Assembly (NCBI GenBank): GCA_949825045.1
Contig: OX463820.1
Location: forward strand, 4,104,501-4,168,500
Direction of reading: 5' to 3'
Length of the DNA: 64,000 nt
From: Argyresthia goedartella
Taxonomy: Eukaryota; Arthropoda; Insecta; Lepidoptera; Argyresthiidae
Shown: in pieces, positions 1-9,933 of the stretch
Numbering within the stretch: the first letter of the stretch is position 1
Layout of the letters: each line of letters starts with the position of its first letter
The notes under the pieces: generated by a model
What the model saw: the letters and a program-made list of their open reading frames with translations, nothing else
What the model was told of the DNA's origin: nothing
Databases searched by the model: none
Position numbers and translations under genes: made by a program

Positions 1-790
1 GCATCCATTGAGATCCTGTCCACTTTAGTATATCGTCGGACCATCGGTCTGCCCACAGGCCTTGTTGCTCCCTTTGCACCGTCCGTCATCCCGTCTAGCC
101 AAGTGTTCCACCCCTCTCCACCTCAGTCTCGTTATCCGCTTACCTACATCTTCGACCTTCGTCTTCCGTCAAATTTCGACGTTTGGCACGCGGTCAACGA
201 GAGAGATACCTAACATGGAACGCTCCATTGCTCGTTGGGCCACCTTGGTTTTGTGTATAATTTGCTTCGTGAGCGTCCATGTTTTGACTCTATAGGTGAG
301 GATAGGCAAGACACATTGGTTACATACCTTAGTCTTAAGGCATTATGGTAGTTCGGGCTTAAAGACTTCGTCTAGCTTCCCGAAAGCCCTAAGCTGATGC
401 GTCTGATGATCTCCTTCACCTGTGCAACGATGTCCAAGATAGACGTAATCGCTGACCATCTGAACGTTGTCGTTGCCAACAATTATGTTCGGTATATTTA
501 AAGAGCGATTCGTCATGATCTTGGTCTTGGACACGTTCATCCTGAGACCGACTTTCAGAGAAGCTTCATGCAGTTCTGCGAGCATATGTTGGAGATTTGA
601 GACGCATTCGGCGACGAAGATTAGATCATCCGCGAACCTGAGATTTGACATGGGCGTCCCGTTTATGTTGACTCGTCTCTCGCTCCAATCCAATGTCTTC
701 ATAATATCCTCCAGAACATTGGTGAATAATTTGGGCGGGAGAGTGTCACCCTGGCGGACGCTATTTATAAGGGATTCAATTTTTTTTTAA
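1..790 (-). pseudogene. RTE-type LINE reverse transcriptase fragment
   Basis: Minus-strand remnant of a non-LTR retrotransposon ORF. The stretch at 343-702 reads as the reverse-transcriptase palm with the FADD active-site box (LRFADDLIFVAE) followed by the conserved VSKTK and DYVYLGH blocks. Between 1 and about 300 the C-terminal part (lysine/arginine-rich, HLARR...GR) appears in other frames, so the copy carries frameshifts. The same C-terminal block recurs at 4014-4548 and 24287-24545. The 3' end lies beyond the left edge of the window. RTE clade is inferred from these signatures; it is not functional. Confidence 0.75.
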
Positions 791-1943
791 AAAAAAACTC
801 TTTGTTGAATCACCCCGTAACGGTACCTTATCTGAAATAAACGCTTATTACTATTACTATTTTCACCCGGGTGACTTAATTTTATGCCTGTATCTTTTTT
901 CGTTTTCAACGAAGCGCCTTATGATTTCATATACCTTGAGATTTAGTTCGTTTATTTAAATTGTTTGAATCAAAAGATCAAAGATCCATAATTTAAGTAC
1001 ATATTATAAAAAAAAACAGAAATTACATTACACCCATCGTAGTCTTGGCAGTTTAGTTTCGTAATTTCGTTCACTCGTTGCATCGGTGACTTGTATAGGC
1101 CCTTTTGGCTCTGAGCGAGATCACCCCACCTTACTCTATGCGAGAAAGAGAGGTCACTTTTTGCTCAGAGCCAAAGGAACTTAGCGAGACCTATATCAAC
1201 GATGAATGAAATGCGAACGGGACGATTTGCGGAGGGACGAAATGCGATTACGTGACCATTTTGTTAAAGGTAAGAACTACTTCAGGATCTGCTATACGGC
1301 AGAAGAGCTGGTTGCCTGCAAGCTGACAACAAGCAACGTAAGCAGTGTAGTCGCTTTAGGTCCGACGGCGCGCGATTTTCAACCTTAAGGCTTAGCAAAA
1401 TAGTTCAAAATGGGTCAAGAGTCTGCTTGTGCGGCCGACGAAGAGGCGAACGTTCGAACTTGCTGTGAGAGGTCATTCAAGTATTACGTAAGCAAAATTT
1501 TAGTAGTTTTTGTTTCTTCTACCCACATTGTACCACACACATCATGCGCTAAAGACAAATTATTAACATCATAATTCATAATTTCTTTATTGCACACAAC
1601 TAATATATGGACAACAAGACTTACATAAAAATAGTGTACAAAGGCGAGCTTATCTCTAATAAGAGATCTCTTCCAGCAAACCAAATTAGGATGGGAATGG
1701 TCGATTGCTGAGCAGGGGTGACAATGTGTACAACAATATAATTTAGTACATATCTAAATAACTAACATATGGTTAGATATATGTTATATCTAAATAACTA
1801 ATATAAAACAATATTAACTAAATATACGAGGGCTTACATAAATATCATATAATATACTCGTACATGCTAAACATAAATACTATATAAATATATATAATTT
1901 TTAAATAAATATACTAATAAATACATACATACTACCTATATTT
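791..1943. other. Non-coding stretch between LINE fragments
   Basis: Apart from the palindrome at 1094-1196 I see no supported gene. The part from about 1730 to 1943 is A/T-rich and probably the 3' untranslated tail of the minus-strand LINE that ends at 1944. Confidence 0.4.
1094..1196. repeat. Imperfect palindrome (hairpin or MITE relic)
   Basis: Two arms sharing TTTGGCTCTGAGC and its complement GCTCAGAGCCAAA surround a roughly 45-bp centre; outer blocks TATAGG and CCTATA also pair. This is a foldback structure with no coding content. It may be a small inverted-repeat transposon, but no target duplication was recognised. Confidence 0.45.
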
Positions 1944-3343
1944 CTAAAGAGAAAGGTAATGCTTCTTCACGCGACTTTTAAATATATTAAGAGAAGGACT
2001 GTCTCTGATAGTGCAGGGGAGTGCATTCCACAATTGAACGGCCCGGAATCTAAACCCATGCTCATAGGACGCGGTGTTATGCTGTGGGGTTGTGAGCATC
2101 GAAAGCGCGTGAGTTCTCCGAGGCCTGCTGGAAGAAAGAAATGGAAAACGGTCTCGTAAGAAGGTTGGATAGCGTGGATTGCGTAAAATGTTGTAGAGGA
2201 TGTTGAGGATGTGAGAATCCCGACGAAGACGTATTGGCAGCCACTTCAGCTCTTTGCGATGCTGTGATACATGGTCGTATTTGCGCAGCCCAAAGATAAA
2301 CCGAATCCCGAGATTTTGAAGTCGTTCGAGTTTGTTCAGTAATTCTTCGTTAGCACTGACCCAGCAGACATCAGCATAATCGATGAGAGGTAGAAGGAGA
2401 GACTGAGCGAGAGTGATTTTGGTCTGTCGAGGCAAAAAGTACTGAAGTTTCCTGAGAGAGTGAAAAGTAGCAAATACTCGTCGACTGACCTCATTGACAT
2501 GCGATGACCAGGACAGCTGGTTGTCGAAGATAAGACCCAGGTTTTTAGCTTTATCGCTATACACGATTGTGGTACCATTAAAAGTGACAGGTGGAATGGG
2601 CTGTTGCTGCAACAAGTTAAGAGATTGTCTGGTGCCTATAATCATGGCCTGGGACTTGCTCGGGTTAACCAGGAGTCCGAAGGATGAAGCCCAGCTTCTC
2701 ACCCCCTCCAGATCAGCGTTCAATGCCTCCACAGCAGAGTTTACATCGTTATGAGAGAAGTGGCGATAAATCTGGAGATCATCAGCATAAAGATGATATG
2801 AAGAAGACAGGATGTCCGAGATGGAGTTTATGAAAATCGAGAATAGAAGAGGAGAAAGAATACCACCTTGAGGGACGCCTGACAGGAGGTCACACCATTC
2901 AGTGGATGTCTCTTCCGTCCTGATTCGCTGTTGCCGATCCCTCAAATAAGAGTCGAACCAGCTGGCAGAGAAGGAAGAGACGTTCAGGGATCTGAGAAGC
3001 TCAACGAGAATGTCGAAATCTACGCTGTTGAAGGCACTACTGAAATCAAGTAAAGCCAACACGGAAAGCTGTTTGCGGTCCATGGCTAGCTGGATGTCAT
3101 CTGTGACTTTCAGCAGAGCCGTGACGGTGCTATGACCCGGTCGGAATCCTGACTGGAACGTGTTTAGCAGGTTGTTTGAGGAGAGGTAGTAGGAAAGCTG
3201 GTTATGGACAATGGTCTCAATGACTTTGGAGAGGATGGGCAGGATTGAAATGGAACGGTACTCTTTAAAGGAGGTGGGACTGGAGGTTTTGGGTAGTGGG
3301 ATGACTAGAGCTTTCTTCCACACTGTGGGGAAGACATCGTATA
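1944..3343 (-). pseudogene. CR1/L2-like LINE reverse transcriptase, 5' truncated
   Basis: An open frame of about 465 residues encodes the RT domain of a non-LTR retrotransposon. In order: VIPLPK with SFKEYRSISILP (motif 1-2), FQSGFRPGHST, LLDFSSAFNSVD, SGVPQGGILSPLLFSIFIN, the catalytic YADDLQIY, then the thumb (KNLGLIFDNQLSW) and a C-terminal LQNLGIRFIFGLRKYDH block. The endonuclease half is missing: the frame starts abruptly at a TATATCG microsatellite near 3345-3368, as expected for 5' truncation during target-primed integration. YADDLQIY fits the CR1/L2/Rex group. The remaining frame has no stop, so the copy is not old, but it cannot be autonomous. Confidence 0.85.
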
Positions 3344-3574
3344 TATCGTATATATATTTTTCATTCATAACATAGAACCGATATTTTTATTAATTTTGTT
3401 TTACAAAAGCAAAATATTTGGTACAATATTGCTGACGTCCTAACCATCCAGAACCCGTGTTACATTATAAATAAACTAAGCAATGATCCTCCCCAAACCG
3501 TGTAATTTATAAAAAGCTTTTATGACAGCGGCTAGGTAGGTACCGTGTGCCGACTTTCTAGTACATGTACTCAC

Positions 3575-3724
3575 GGCAGGCAAAGGGCACGTCAAGCCAG
3601 CGTTCCGTAGCTGTTGGCCGAGGTACTTATCAGTGGCGAGCTTGTCGCACAGCTTGTCAAAGTGCATCTCGACAAAGCTGCGCCGGTACTCGTTGTGCAG
3701 CGCTTCGTAGAACACTAGGTTTAA
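3575..3724 (-). CDS. Exon 3 of a DM8/DUF1091-like secreted protein gene
   Basis: The exon is bounded by a TTTCAG acceptor at 3725 and a GTGAGT donor at 3574-3569, both in phase 0. It encodes 50 residues containing FYEALHNEYRR, FDKLCDKL and a terminal TCPLPA. It joins in frame to exon 2 (14506-14661), giving an unbroken ..YYLNFEATH..NNVS/LNLVFYEA.. sequence. The pattern LNF.AT, NNV, a Cys mid-way and a late CP motif is what I know of insect DUF1091 (DM8) secreted proteins, a family with an MD-2-like lipid-binding fold. If the donor is ignored the frame runs on to a stop at 3476, but that tail does not resemble the family. A further 3' exon was not found and may lie left of the window. Confidence 0.65.
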
Positions 3725-4013
3725 CTGAAAGCAGCATTTTAAATCCGTTGAAGGCCTGATTTCAGAGTACCGAGATGGTTCTTAAAGGCAACAAATATAA
3801 TGACCACCAACATATTTTTTTCCTTCCCAAAATGATCACCAAAAGTTGCAGAAAATATCAGGGAAAAATATTGCGGTAGCTTAGGTGAAGGGTAAAGGGG
3901 GTGAGTGTAAGCGAAGCCCCCTTTATCTTTCGTGTTAGGTTGAACATGTAAGAACAACAAAAAATACTTAAAACATAAACTTAAGTACACAAAACATCGA
4001 TCGAAAAAGGAGA
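3725..4013. other. Intronic sequence, no gene seen
   Basis: This is the start of the long intron of the minus-strand DM8-like gene. I see no repeat or coding signature here. Confidence 0.4.
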
Positions 4014-4548
4014 TCGCTAGACGAGTCCAGCTAGGATGGGCTGCTTTCGCAAAACTAAGGGATGTTCTGACCTCTAACATACCTCAATGCCTGAAGACAA
4101 AGGTATTTAACCAATGTGTACTGCCCACTCTCACATACGGTGCCGAAATAAGGACGCTCATGAAGGAGATGTGCACAAAGTCACGGTAGCACAAAGAGCC
4201 ATGGAGCGTGCCATGCTAGGCATCAGGCTGTTAGACCATATCCGTAATACCGAAATCAGACGCCGAACCAAGGTGGCTGATGTGGGTAACCGGATAGCAT
4301 GGCTTAAGTGGAAGTGGGCAGGACACTTGGCAAGGCGAGAAGACGGAAAATGGACCAGATCGGTGGCCAAGAGGGGGCCAAAGATCGGTCGGCAGACCAT
4401 TTGCCAGGTGGTCCGACGATGTGGCGAGGGTGGCGAGATGGCAATGGACGCGGGTTGCGCAGGACCGTGCTGAATGGCGTGTTTATGAGGAGGCCTATAC
4501 CCAACAGTGGTCCCCTGAGAGGCTGAGGATGATGATGACACAATACAT
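4014..4548 (+). pseudogene. RTE-type LINE C-terminal fragment
   Basis: The plus strand reads the region after the RT domain of an RTE-clade LINE: ARRVQLGWAAFAKL, TLTYGAE, MERAMLGIRLLDHIRN, WKWAGHLARREDGKW, and finally a QDRAEWRVYEEAYTQQW-like end followed by a GATGAT simple tail. At least two frameshifts are needed, one of them near 4010 in an A-run (GAAAAAGGAG). It is homologous to the fragment at the left edge of the window, in opposite orientation. It is a dead copy. Confidence 0.8.
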
Positions 4549-4767
4549 AAAAAGAAGTTTGGTGATCATTTATCGAAACACAATTTGGTAATCGTTTACT
4601 AATTCTGACTGTTGTTTCGAAGTTATTGGTAGTAAAATAGGTGCGTTTTTGGTGATCGTTTAAACATAAGCCGTTCTTTGATACATTTATTCCCATCCCA
4701 CCCAACCGAACCCTATCTATCTTCTATCTTCTTAAGGCCCAAGATCACACAAAACCACTGAAGAGAG

Positions 4768-4833
4768 CTTTGGCAAAACAAAATATAAAATTATTTTCAC
4801 CTTTGGCAAAACAAAATATAAAATTATTTTCAC
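4768..4833. repeat. Tandem duplication, 2 x 33 bp
   Basis: The unit beginning CTTTGGCAAAACAAAATATA is present twice back to back (4768-4800 and 4801-4833) without visible differences. Confidence 0.9.
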
Positions 4834-5423
4834 TAAATTCATAGGTCTCAAAAAAAATATGTTATTCACAAAGAGATAATCTAGTTTAAATACCATGTCG
4901 TTACGCGATTGGATTAATTAGGCTCGATCGTAAAAAATCCTGAACATAGTTTTTATTAAAAAGGAACATAGTTTTTATTTTAATATAAAATTACTGATTT
5001 TTCTCATAATTTTTATATCAAAATTTTCCTCTTTTAGAGCTCCGTATCAATCCTTAAATTTTATCCATTACCTTATTTCCGTTTTTCAGAAAATTCGAAA
5101 AACACCAAATTTTTTTGTATCCGGGCGGCCCGATGCTATTCCGCGCCGCCCGCTACCCCGCCAGTTCCGCTACCCCGCCAGGAGACGACACGGGCGATTG
5201 CGGCGCCCCTCACCTCAACAGCTAGAACTGGGCTTTAAAGGGGGTGTAACGCCTGCACCTGGCCCACCACCTAAGCCTTTTCCTTTGTCCCCTTCGCCTG
5301 CACATCTATTTCAGCCTCCAGCACCAGCTGCAGTAGGACTGCACCAGCTGGAATAGGAGGCCTGGGTGTTCTAGGAGCTCGTGGGTGGTTGCTGTATCAC
5401 CTAGGATAGCCATCCTGGCATAA
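4834..5423. other. AT-rich stretch then a GC-rich island
   Basis: Positions 5120-5420 are markedly more G+C-rich than their surroundings and contain short internal repeats (CGCTACCCCGCCAG twice, CAGCACCAGCTG-like units). I recognise no gene. It may be the 5' remnant of a LINE, but this is unsupported. Confidence 0.3.
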
Positions 5424-5686
5424 CGACCCGAATGGCCGAGTCGGCAGTGTCCCTGCCTACGAGCCAAGGGTCCCGGGTTCGAGTCCCGGTGGGGGCAAAT
5501 ATTTGTTTGATGAGAACGGATGTTTGTACCCTAGTCATGGTTGTTTGTCTATCTAAGTATAATATTTATCTATATAAATATGTGTATCGTTGTCTAGTAC
5601 ACAAGATACAGGGAATCCTAGTTTGGGGCTAGATCAATGTGTGTAAATAGTGGTCCAAGGTATTATTTTATTATTTATTTATTTAT
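5424..5686 (+). mobile_element. tRNA-derived SINE, copy 1
   Basis: The 5' head has RNA polymerase III promoter boxes: A box TGGCCGAGTCGG at 5433-5444 and B box GGTTCGAGTCC at 5476-5486. A tRNA-unrelated body follows (ATATTTGTTTGATGAGAACG onward, with TTGGGGCTAGATCAATGTG near the end), then a simple ATT/TTA tail. Two further copies at 15228-15460 and 61771-62020 share the body. No protein is encoded. Mobilisation by a LINE with a matching 3' end is the usual mode for such elements, but the partner is not identified here. Confidence 0.85.
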
Positions 5687-5689
5687 CCT

Positions 5690-5862
5690 GGTTTCTATTG
5701 TGGATTGACATGCCAGCAGCATGTGCTCTACTGTTTCATCCACCTCCTTACACCCTCTGCACACCAACCGAACCCTATTCGACCAATCTAAAATAGTGCT
5801 ATTGGCGTATGCCAAAATATGTTTGAGCTGGTATGAGAAAATTATCTTACTGTAAAACATAT
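5690..5862 (-). pseudogene. LINE C-terminal zinc-knuckle fragment
   Basis: A short open stretch reads LVCRGCKEVDETVEHMLLAC, the CxxC...H...C pattern found at the C-terminus of several LINE ORF2 proteins. Compare CRACLEAEETAAHVLMEC in the intact element ending at 23776. Only about 60 residues survive. The exact clade is not determined. Confidence 0.5.
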
Positions 5863-6221
5863 AAACTCCCTAGATAGATGTAATAATGCATACGGTATGC
5901 GGACATGGGAATATACGTTTCCACATATTATAAAAAAAATCTAGATAGATAATAAGAAATACTTGTTTAAATTAAAAAAATATATTACAAGGATAATATT
6001 TAATATTGGAAAAGGAAAAGTAAAATGTTGTAACATAGCGTCACGCCTTTTCCCAAACGGGGAATCAGAATCAGAATTGTGCCCACTTTTAGCCGTTGAA
6101 AGCCCTTTATTGCTGTTGTACCATTGGACAGTACCATCAATGGAAATAGTGACACAAGTATTTTTATTTCCGAGTTAGCCTATGCCCTATCACATAAAAT
6201 AGGTACGTAGTAGATTAAATC

Positions 6222-6287
6222 GGGACCATTTTTAGGGTTCCGTACCCAAACGGGACCCTATTACTAAGCCTCCGCTGTCCGTCCGTC
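6222..6287 (+). repeat. Left half of a dispersed repeat used as Transib target
   Basis: It begins TTTTTAGGGTTCCGTACCC and runs into a GTCC/TCCG run at 6277-6287. I recognise this as the first part of a repeat that is very common in lepidopteran genomes. Its second half resumes at 14107 on the far side of the Transib, so the repeat was interrupted by that insertion. Confidence 0.75.
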
Positions 6288-6640
6288 CACAGTGGTCTAG
6301 GATTCGGCCTCAATACTCATAGGAACTTAATGTCTGGAATAATTATAAAAACATATGTAATGTCTTCGGTATACCTCCCTATATGTCATATTAAAACATG
6401 GATTGGATTGGTTGCTCTTTAAGTGAGAAAAATTATGTTGATTATTTTTTTGTACGGGAGAAAACACTTAAAGTACATTATTTCGGAACTAATTACAACT
6501 GATGGGCTGGTGCTCACATGATCTATTATACATGGCATGCTGAACATAATGTTATATAATTCATGCACTTTTCGGTGCAGCTTTGGAAGCAGTTAACTTT
6601 TAAAATTTTGAATTTTTAGTATCAGATTTATCATTATAAT
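6288..6640 (+). repeat. Transib left terminal inverted repeat
   Basis: About 350 bp starting with heptamer-like CACAGTG. It ends in the AGCAGTTAACTTTTAAAATT region, which pairs with the complement of 9510-9545. This is much longer than the few tens of base pairs usually quoted for Transib inverted repeats. Confidence 0.75.
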
Positions 6641-7099
6641 CTTTGACATAACAAAATACCAGCTTTGAGAGTCAAAATACCATAAAAATAATAGAAATGC
6701 AAATAATAACAAAAACAAACTTTATAAGTTATTTTATTTTATTCTTTTGATACGGAAATTACAATATGGTTAGTATAAAAATTAATAATAGCTTGTTAAA
6801 AAAGTAAAAAAAAAATAAGGCAAAATACATCAATAGCAATAAAACTGTCATTAGTCAACAGTCTGCTGATGATCTTTATTAACAATAATAGAGGTAATTT
6901 AAATATGTATAGATATACCAAATATTTGGGTAATCTCATAGAATTAGAAACTATGTAGAAATCACAAATATTTAGGTAATCTCTTAATTTAATGACATGA
7001 TTCATAATACCTATACAACATACTGCAACAAAAACACAAATATTACTACTATGATATAATAAAAGACGTCAAGGACAAAATGAAAAAGTGAGTCTTAGC
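6641..7099. other. Transib 3' non-coding region
   Basis: AT-rich sequence between the left inverted repeat and the stop codon of the transposase C-terminal exon. No other feature seen. Confidence 0.5.
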
Positions 7100-7572
7100 T
7101 TAGTCATCATCACAGTCCTCTTTATCAGAGTCCATCAATGATGCATTAACATCAACAAATTCTATGTTTTCATTATCTATCACTGAATGGTCATTAATTA
7201 GGAGAAGTTTCATATCATCAGTCACGAGCGTTTTTTTATCTTTTCTTAACCCAGATGTTATGCTAGACAGGTAGGGATCTGACGATACAAGAAAACTATA
7301 AAATATGTCTTCGTTTGTCGCTTCCCGACAAAATTTGCGCAAATGATGTTCCCGGATATTTCTAAAGTCTTTGTTTCTAGCTTCCGATGCCTCTTCTGAT
7401 AATTTTCCATTGGGAATAACATTAAGGTGTTTGATAATTTCAGCACCATGCAGTAAAAGTTTGTGGACATTCGAAGGCATGTTATACCAGCCATAGAGCT
7501 CTACATACATTTCTGCAGTAAGCCGCGCAAAACTTTCAAAAGCTTCAATGTTAATGGGTTCCCCACAGGCTT
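7100..7572 (-). pseudogene. Transib transposase, C-terminal exon
   Basis: Encodes GEPINIEAFESF, MYVELYGWYNMPSNVHKLLLHG, AEIIKHL, KLSEEASEARNKDFRNIREH and a LVSSDPYLSS end, closing with an acidic tail DSDKEDCDDD. The VHK..LHGAEII and SEEASEARNKDFR blocks correspond to the part of Transib and RAG1 that holds the third catalytic acidic residue (the Glu of the DDE triad); the Glu pair is retained. The exon is open to its stop. A stop just upstream of ACGEPINI suggests the exon boundary or LINE junction falls there. Role: DNA cleavage and strand transfer in transposition; now incomplete because upstream exons are damaged. Confidence 0.75.
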
Positions 7573-7689
7573 AGTAGAAATTAATAGAATAATTATTTTT
7601 TCTTAAGTTTTCAAAACAAATGCTTTAACAAGCTCATTAATATATTAATTATAATTAATTATAATAATTAATTAATTAATTATAATACA

Positions 7690-8640
7690 TTAATAATAAA
7701 ACTAATATAATGACATTCACAAATAATTACAATAATATTAATAATAAAATTGACATCCACTATGGTACAAAAATAATTGAGGAAATTCATGACACCAAAT
7801 TTTTAGGTTTAACAATCGACTCCCACTTAACATGGAAAACACATATTGATAATGTCTGCACAAAGTTAAGCCAATTCTCGTATGCACTATTTATGCTTGC
7901 TAAGGTAGCTAGAGTCACTACCTTGCTATCAGCATACCATGCTTATGTGGCTTCGACTCTCAAATATGGTGTTATATTCTGGGGCAACTCAACGGATAAG
8001 GACAGAGCCTTTAAAGCACAAAAAAGATGTTTAAGGGCGATATGTCATTTAAAACAAATAGAAACATGTCAGCCACATTTCAAAAAATTAAGAATTTTAA
8101 CTCTACCATCGTTATATATCTATGAAATGGCCGTTTATGTAAGAAATAATTGGGATCATTTTAAAAAAATAAATTCAAAAAGAAACATTATGTTAAGCAT
8201 AACGCGGCACTCGACCGCACTATTTCAAAAAAATGTGTTTGGGATGATACCAAAAATTTATAACAATATTCCAAAATGTATCAGAGAAATAGAATCATTT
8301 CATTTATTTAAATTAAAGCTTAAAGAACATTTGCTTAATAAAGCCTACTATAGCGTACAAGATTTCCTCAATGGTGACTGAAAGATTGCTTAATGGGTGG
8401 GTGGTAGCGTAAGTTTATTAAGGATCTATGTAATTTGCAGTATTTGAATAATCAAACGGACATGTAATATAATGTATTGTTATGTAATTTAAATTTAATC
8501 TAAATATAATTTAATTTAAATTAATATTTGTACGCCTTTAAGGTAGAGTGTGGCAAGAACAATATTTATTTAACAACCCTGTAACCCACATTCACAAATA
8601 AAATATCTTTATCTTTATCTTTATCTTTATCTTAATTAGT
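7690..8640 (+). mobile_element. 5'-truncated Jockey-type LINE
   Basis: An insertion in the Transib, in opposite orientation to its transposase. It contains the RT thumb and C-terminus (open frame 7710-8381), an untranslated tail, and a 3' microsatellite made of TCTTTA units at about 8600-8632. The 5' boundary falls in an AATT-rich stretch near 7690 and cannot be placed exactly. Confidence 0.75.
7710..8381 (+). pseudogene. Jockey LINE RT C-terminal 223 residues
   Basis: Begins at the block IHDTKFLGLTIDSHLTWKTH, continues LSAYHAYVASTLKYGVIFWG and KAQKRCLRAICHL, and ends EHLLNKAYYSVQDFLNG. This is the thumb and connection region following the missing FADD active site in Jockey-like LINEs, and it is related to 24793-25763 and 60359-60850. 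No endonuclease or palm is present, so there is no enzymatic activity. Confidence 0.8.
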
Positions 8641-8654
8641 TAATTTTTAAAAAT

Positions 8655-8763
8655 AATATAAGCACATGCAAAATAGTACCAAATCTTTGGGTCAAACCCG
8701 AATCCAAGCCTGTGATAGCTGCAGTTTTTTCTGGATCGCTAAAAAAATTTGTGGTCCCCGAGC
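8655..8763 (-). pseudogene. Transib transposase exon (GSGTTN..)
   Basis: A TTTTGTTCTAG acceptor precedes the exon. It joins in phase to the upstream exon (codon G|GC) and reads QGSGTTN then FFSDPEKTAAITGLD, then LTQRFGTILHVL. In the Transib family as I know it an NDGNTAR-type block sits between GTTN and FF; about seven residues appear deleted here. The exon runs into the Jockey LINE insertion near 8640, and the frame resumes in the exon ending at 7100. Confidence 0.7.
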
Positions 8764-8984
8764 CTAGAACAAAAAATAATATTTCACTAGAAGAGATATG
8801 GCTCAATATTACTCGTATCGGGGTAAAGGCCTGTGCCCCTTGGTGGGGACATTAAATTTACTTTACTTACATACAGGAGAAGAGATACATATTTTATTTT
8901 TAATAGGTATCAACTTTATATTTATAATATAATAATCAACAACTTGAAGAAAAGAATCGTTTTGAAATTATAATTTTAACTCAC

Positions 8985-9202
8985 CTTGTTTGATGATGTC
9001 TATTAAAAGGCCCATTTCATCACGGAACTTATGTTGTATTGCTTCTTTTCTACTTTTTATCAACTGCTTACTACTGTCATCTCTGGCTTGCCAATTCTTA
9101 AAGTCCAGTCTATACGAAATATGGAGCAGACACTCCATACACTTGATCCACGCATGAAGAGTGGACAAACCATATTGGTAAATCTCTTCTGAAACTGGTT
9201 TT
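8985..9202 (-). pseudogene. Transib transposase exon (LHAWIKCMECLL..)
   Basis: Bounded by a TTTCTTTACAG acceptor and a GTGAGT donor. The split codons CA|A upstream and G|GC downstream keep one frame through three consecutive exons. It encodes STLHAWIKCMECLLHISYRL and EAIQHKFRDEMGLLIDIIKQ, a signature block of Transib transposases just before the GSGTTND region. The exon itself is undamaged. Confidence 0.75.
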
Positions 9203-9290
9203 CTGTAAAGAAAATAAATAAGTTAGTAAAAAGACAAGTAATGTTATGCAGAACGACAACATTATTTTATTATTTTATTGAATAACTCAC

Positions 9291-9420
9291 TGTGAAACTT
9301 TTTCTAACTGATTCAATTCCGAAGGGGTAGCTCGACAAATGTCACAAATCTGCGTTGATGTGTTTGATAGTGCAGAAGTGATTTTTCCAACTATCATTGT
9401 CATAAGCATGGAATGCTAAA
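9291..9420 (-). pseudogene. Transib transposase exon with CxxC motif
   Basis: Reads MTMIVGKITSALSNTSTQ then ICDICRATPSELNQLEKVSQ, ending at a GTGAGT donor. The C-D-I-C-x-A-T-P zinc-binding motif is characteristic of Transib and RAG1-like cores. Upstream of about 9420 the frame is lost and the sequence soon reaches the inner inverted repeat at 9510-9605, so the N-terminal catalytic portion has been deleted. Confidence 0.7.
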
Positions 9421-9605
9421 CAGCGTGGCTCCCCATAATAGACAGCTCCAAGGCAGCAATCTCGGCTTCTATTAGGGCTTGTTCTTGGAGTATATCTAAC
9501 TTATATTCATTGACTAAATATTCAAAATTTCAAAAGTTAACTACATCCAAAGCAGCACCGAAATGTGCATGAATTAGATGACGTTATGTTCAGCATGCAA
9601 TGTAC

Positions 9606-9933
9606 TGTAAGGTCTTGAGCACTTCTTTGAGCACTACCTATACTTGAAATACATAATATAAAGACTTGACTTGACTTGTGTTTTATTTTATCATGTATGA
9701 TTAAATTTGTATAACAGGGATCAAACTGGCTCGATAGCCATTACGCTAATCCTAACTATATAATTTAGCTCAGTCGCTGGCCGAAGCCTAAGGTGAAGTG
9801 TGTCACATTGACTTTTCACATCCAAGCCTCTTTCTTTTTGTAATTACAAATTACGTGACGGTGTCAAAGTAAACACCCACTCTAAAGAGGCCCGTATATA
9901 ATATTATCGCATAGACAAATATCAAACCTTATA
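9606..9933 (-). repeat. Gypsy A LTR (3' in element orientation)
   Basis: TGTAAGGTCTTGAGC at one end and AAACCTTATA at the other, the latter being a mutated ACCTTACA. It contains the conserved block GGGCCTCTTTAGAGTGGGTG on the minus strand, shared by all six LTR copies in the window. Confidence 0.85.

Noticed and set aside
1206..1388. Possible 60-codon gene
   Set aside because: No domain, splice or promoter support; highly charged low-information peptide.
3476..3574. Open frame continuing 33 codons after exon 3 to a stop
   Set aside because: It crosses a consensus GTGAGT donor exactly after the conserved TCPLPA, and the tail does not resemble the family. It is treated as intron, though a read-through terminal exon is not excluded.
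6288..6295. hAT transposon ends (CAGTGG with 8-bp CGTCCGTC duplication)
   Set aside because: The internal exons are Transib-like, and the full terminus reads CACAGTG. The apparent 8-bp duplication is explained by the tandem TCCG target.
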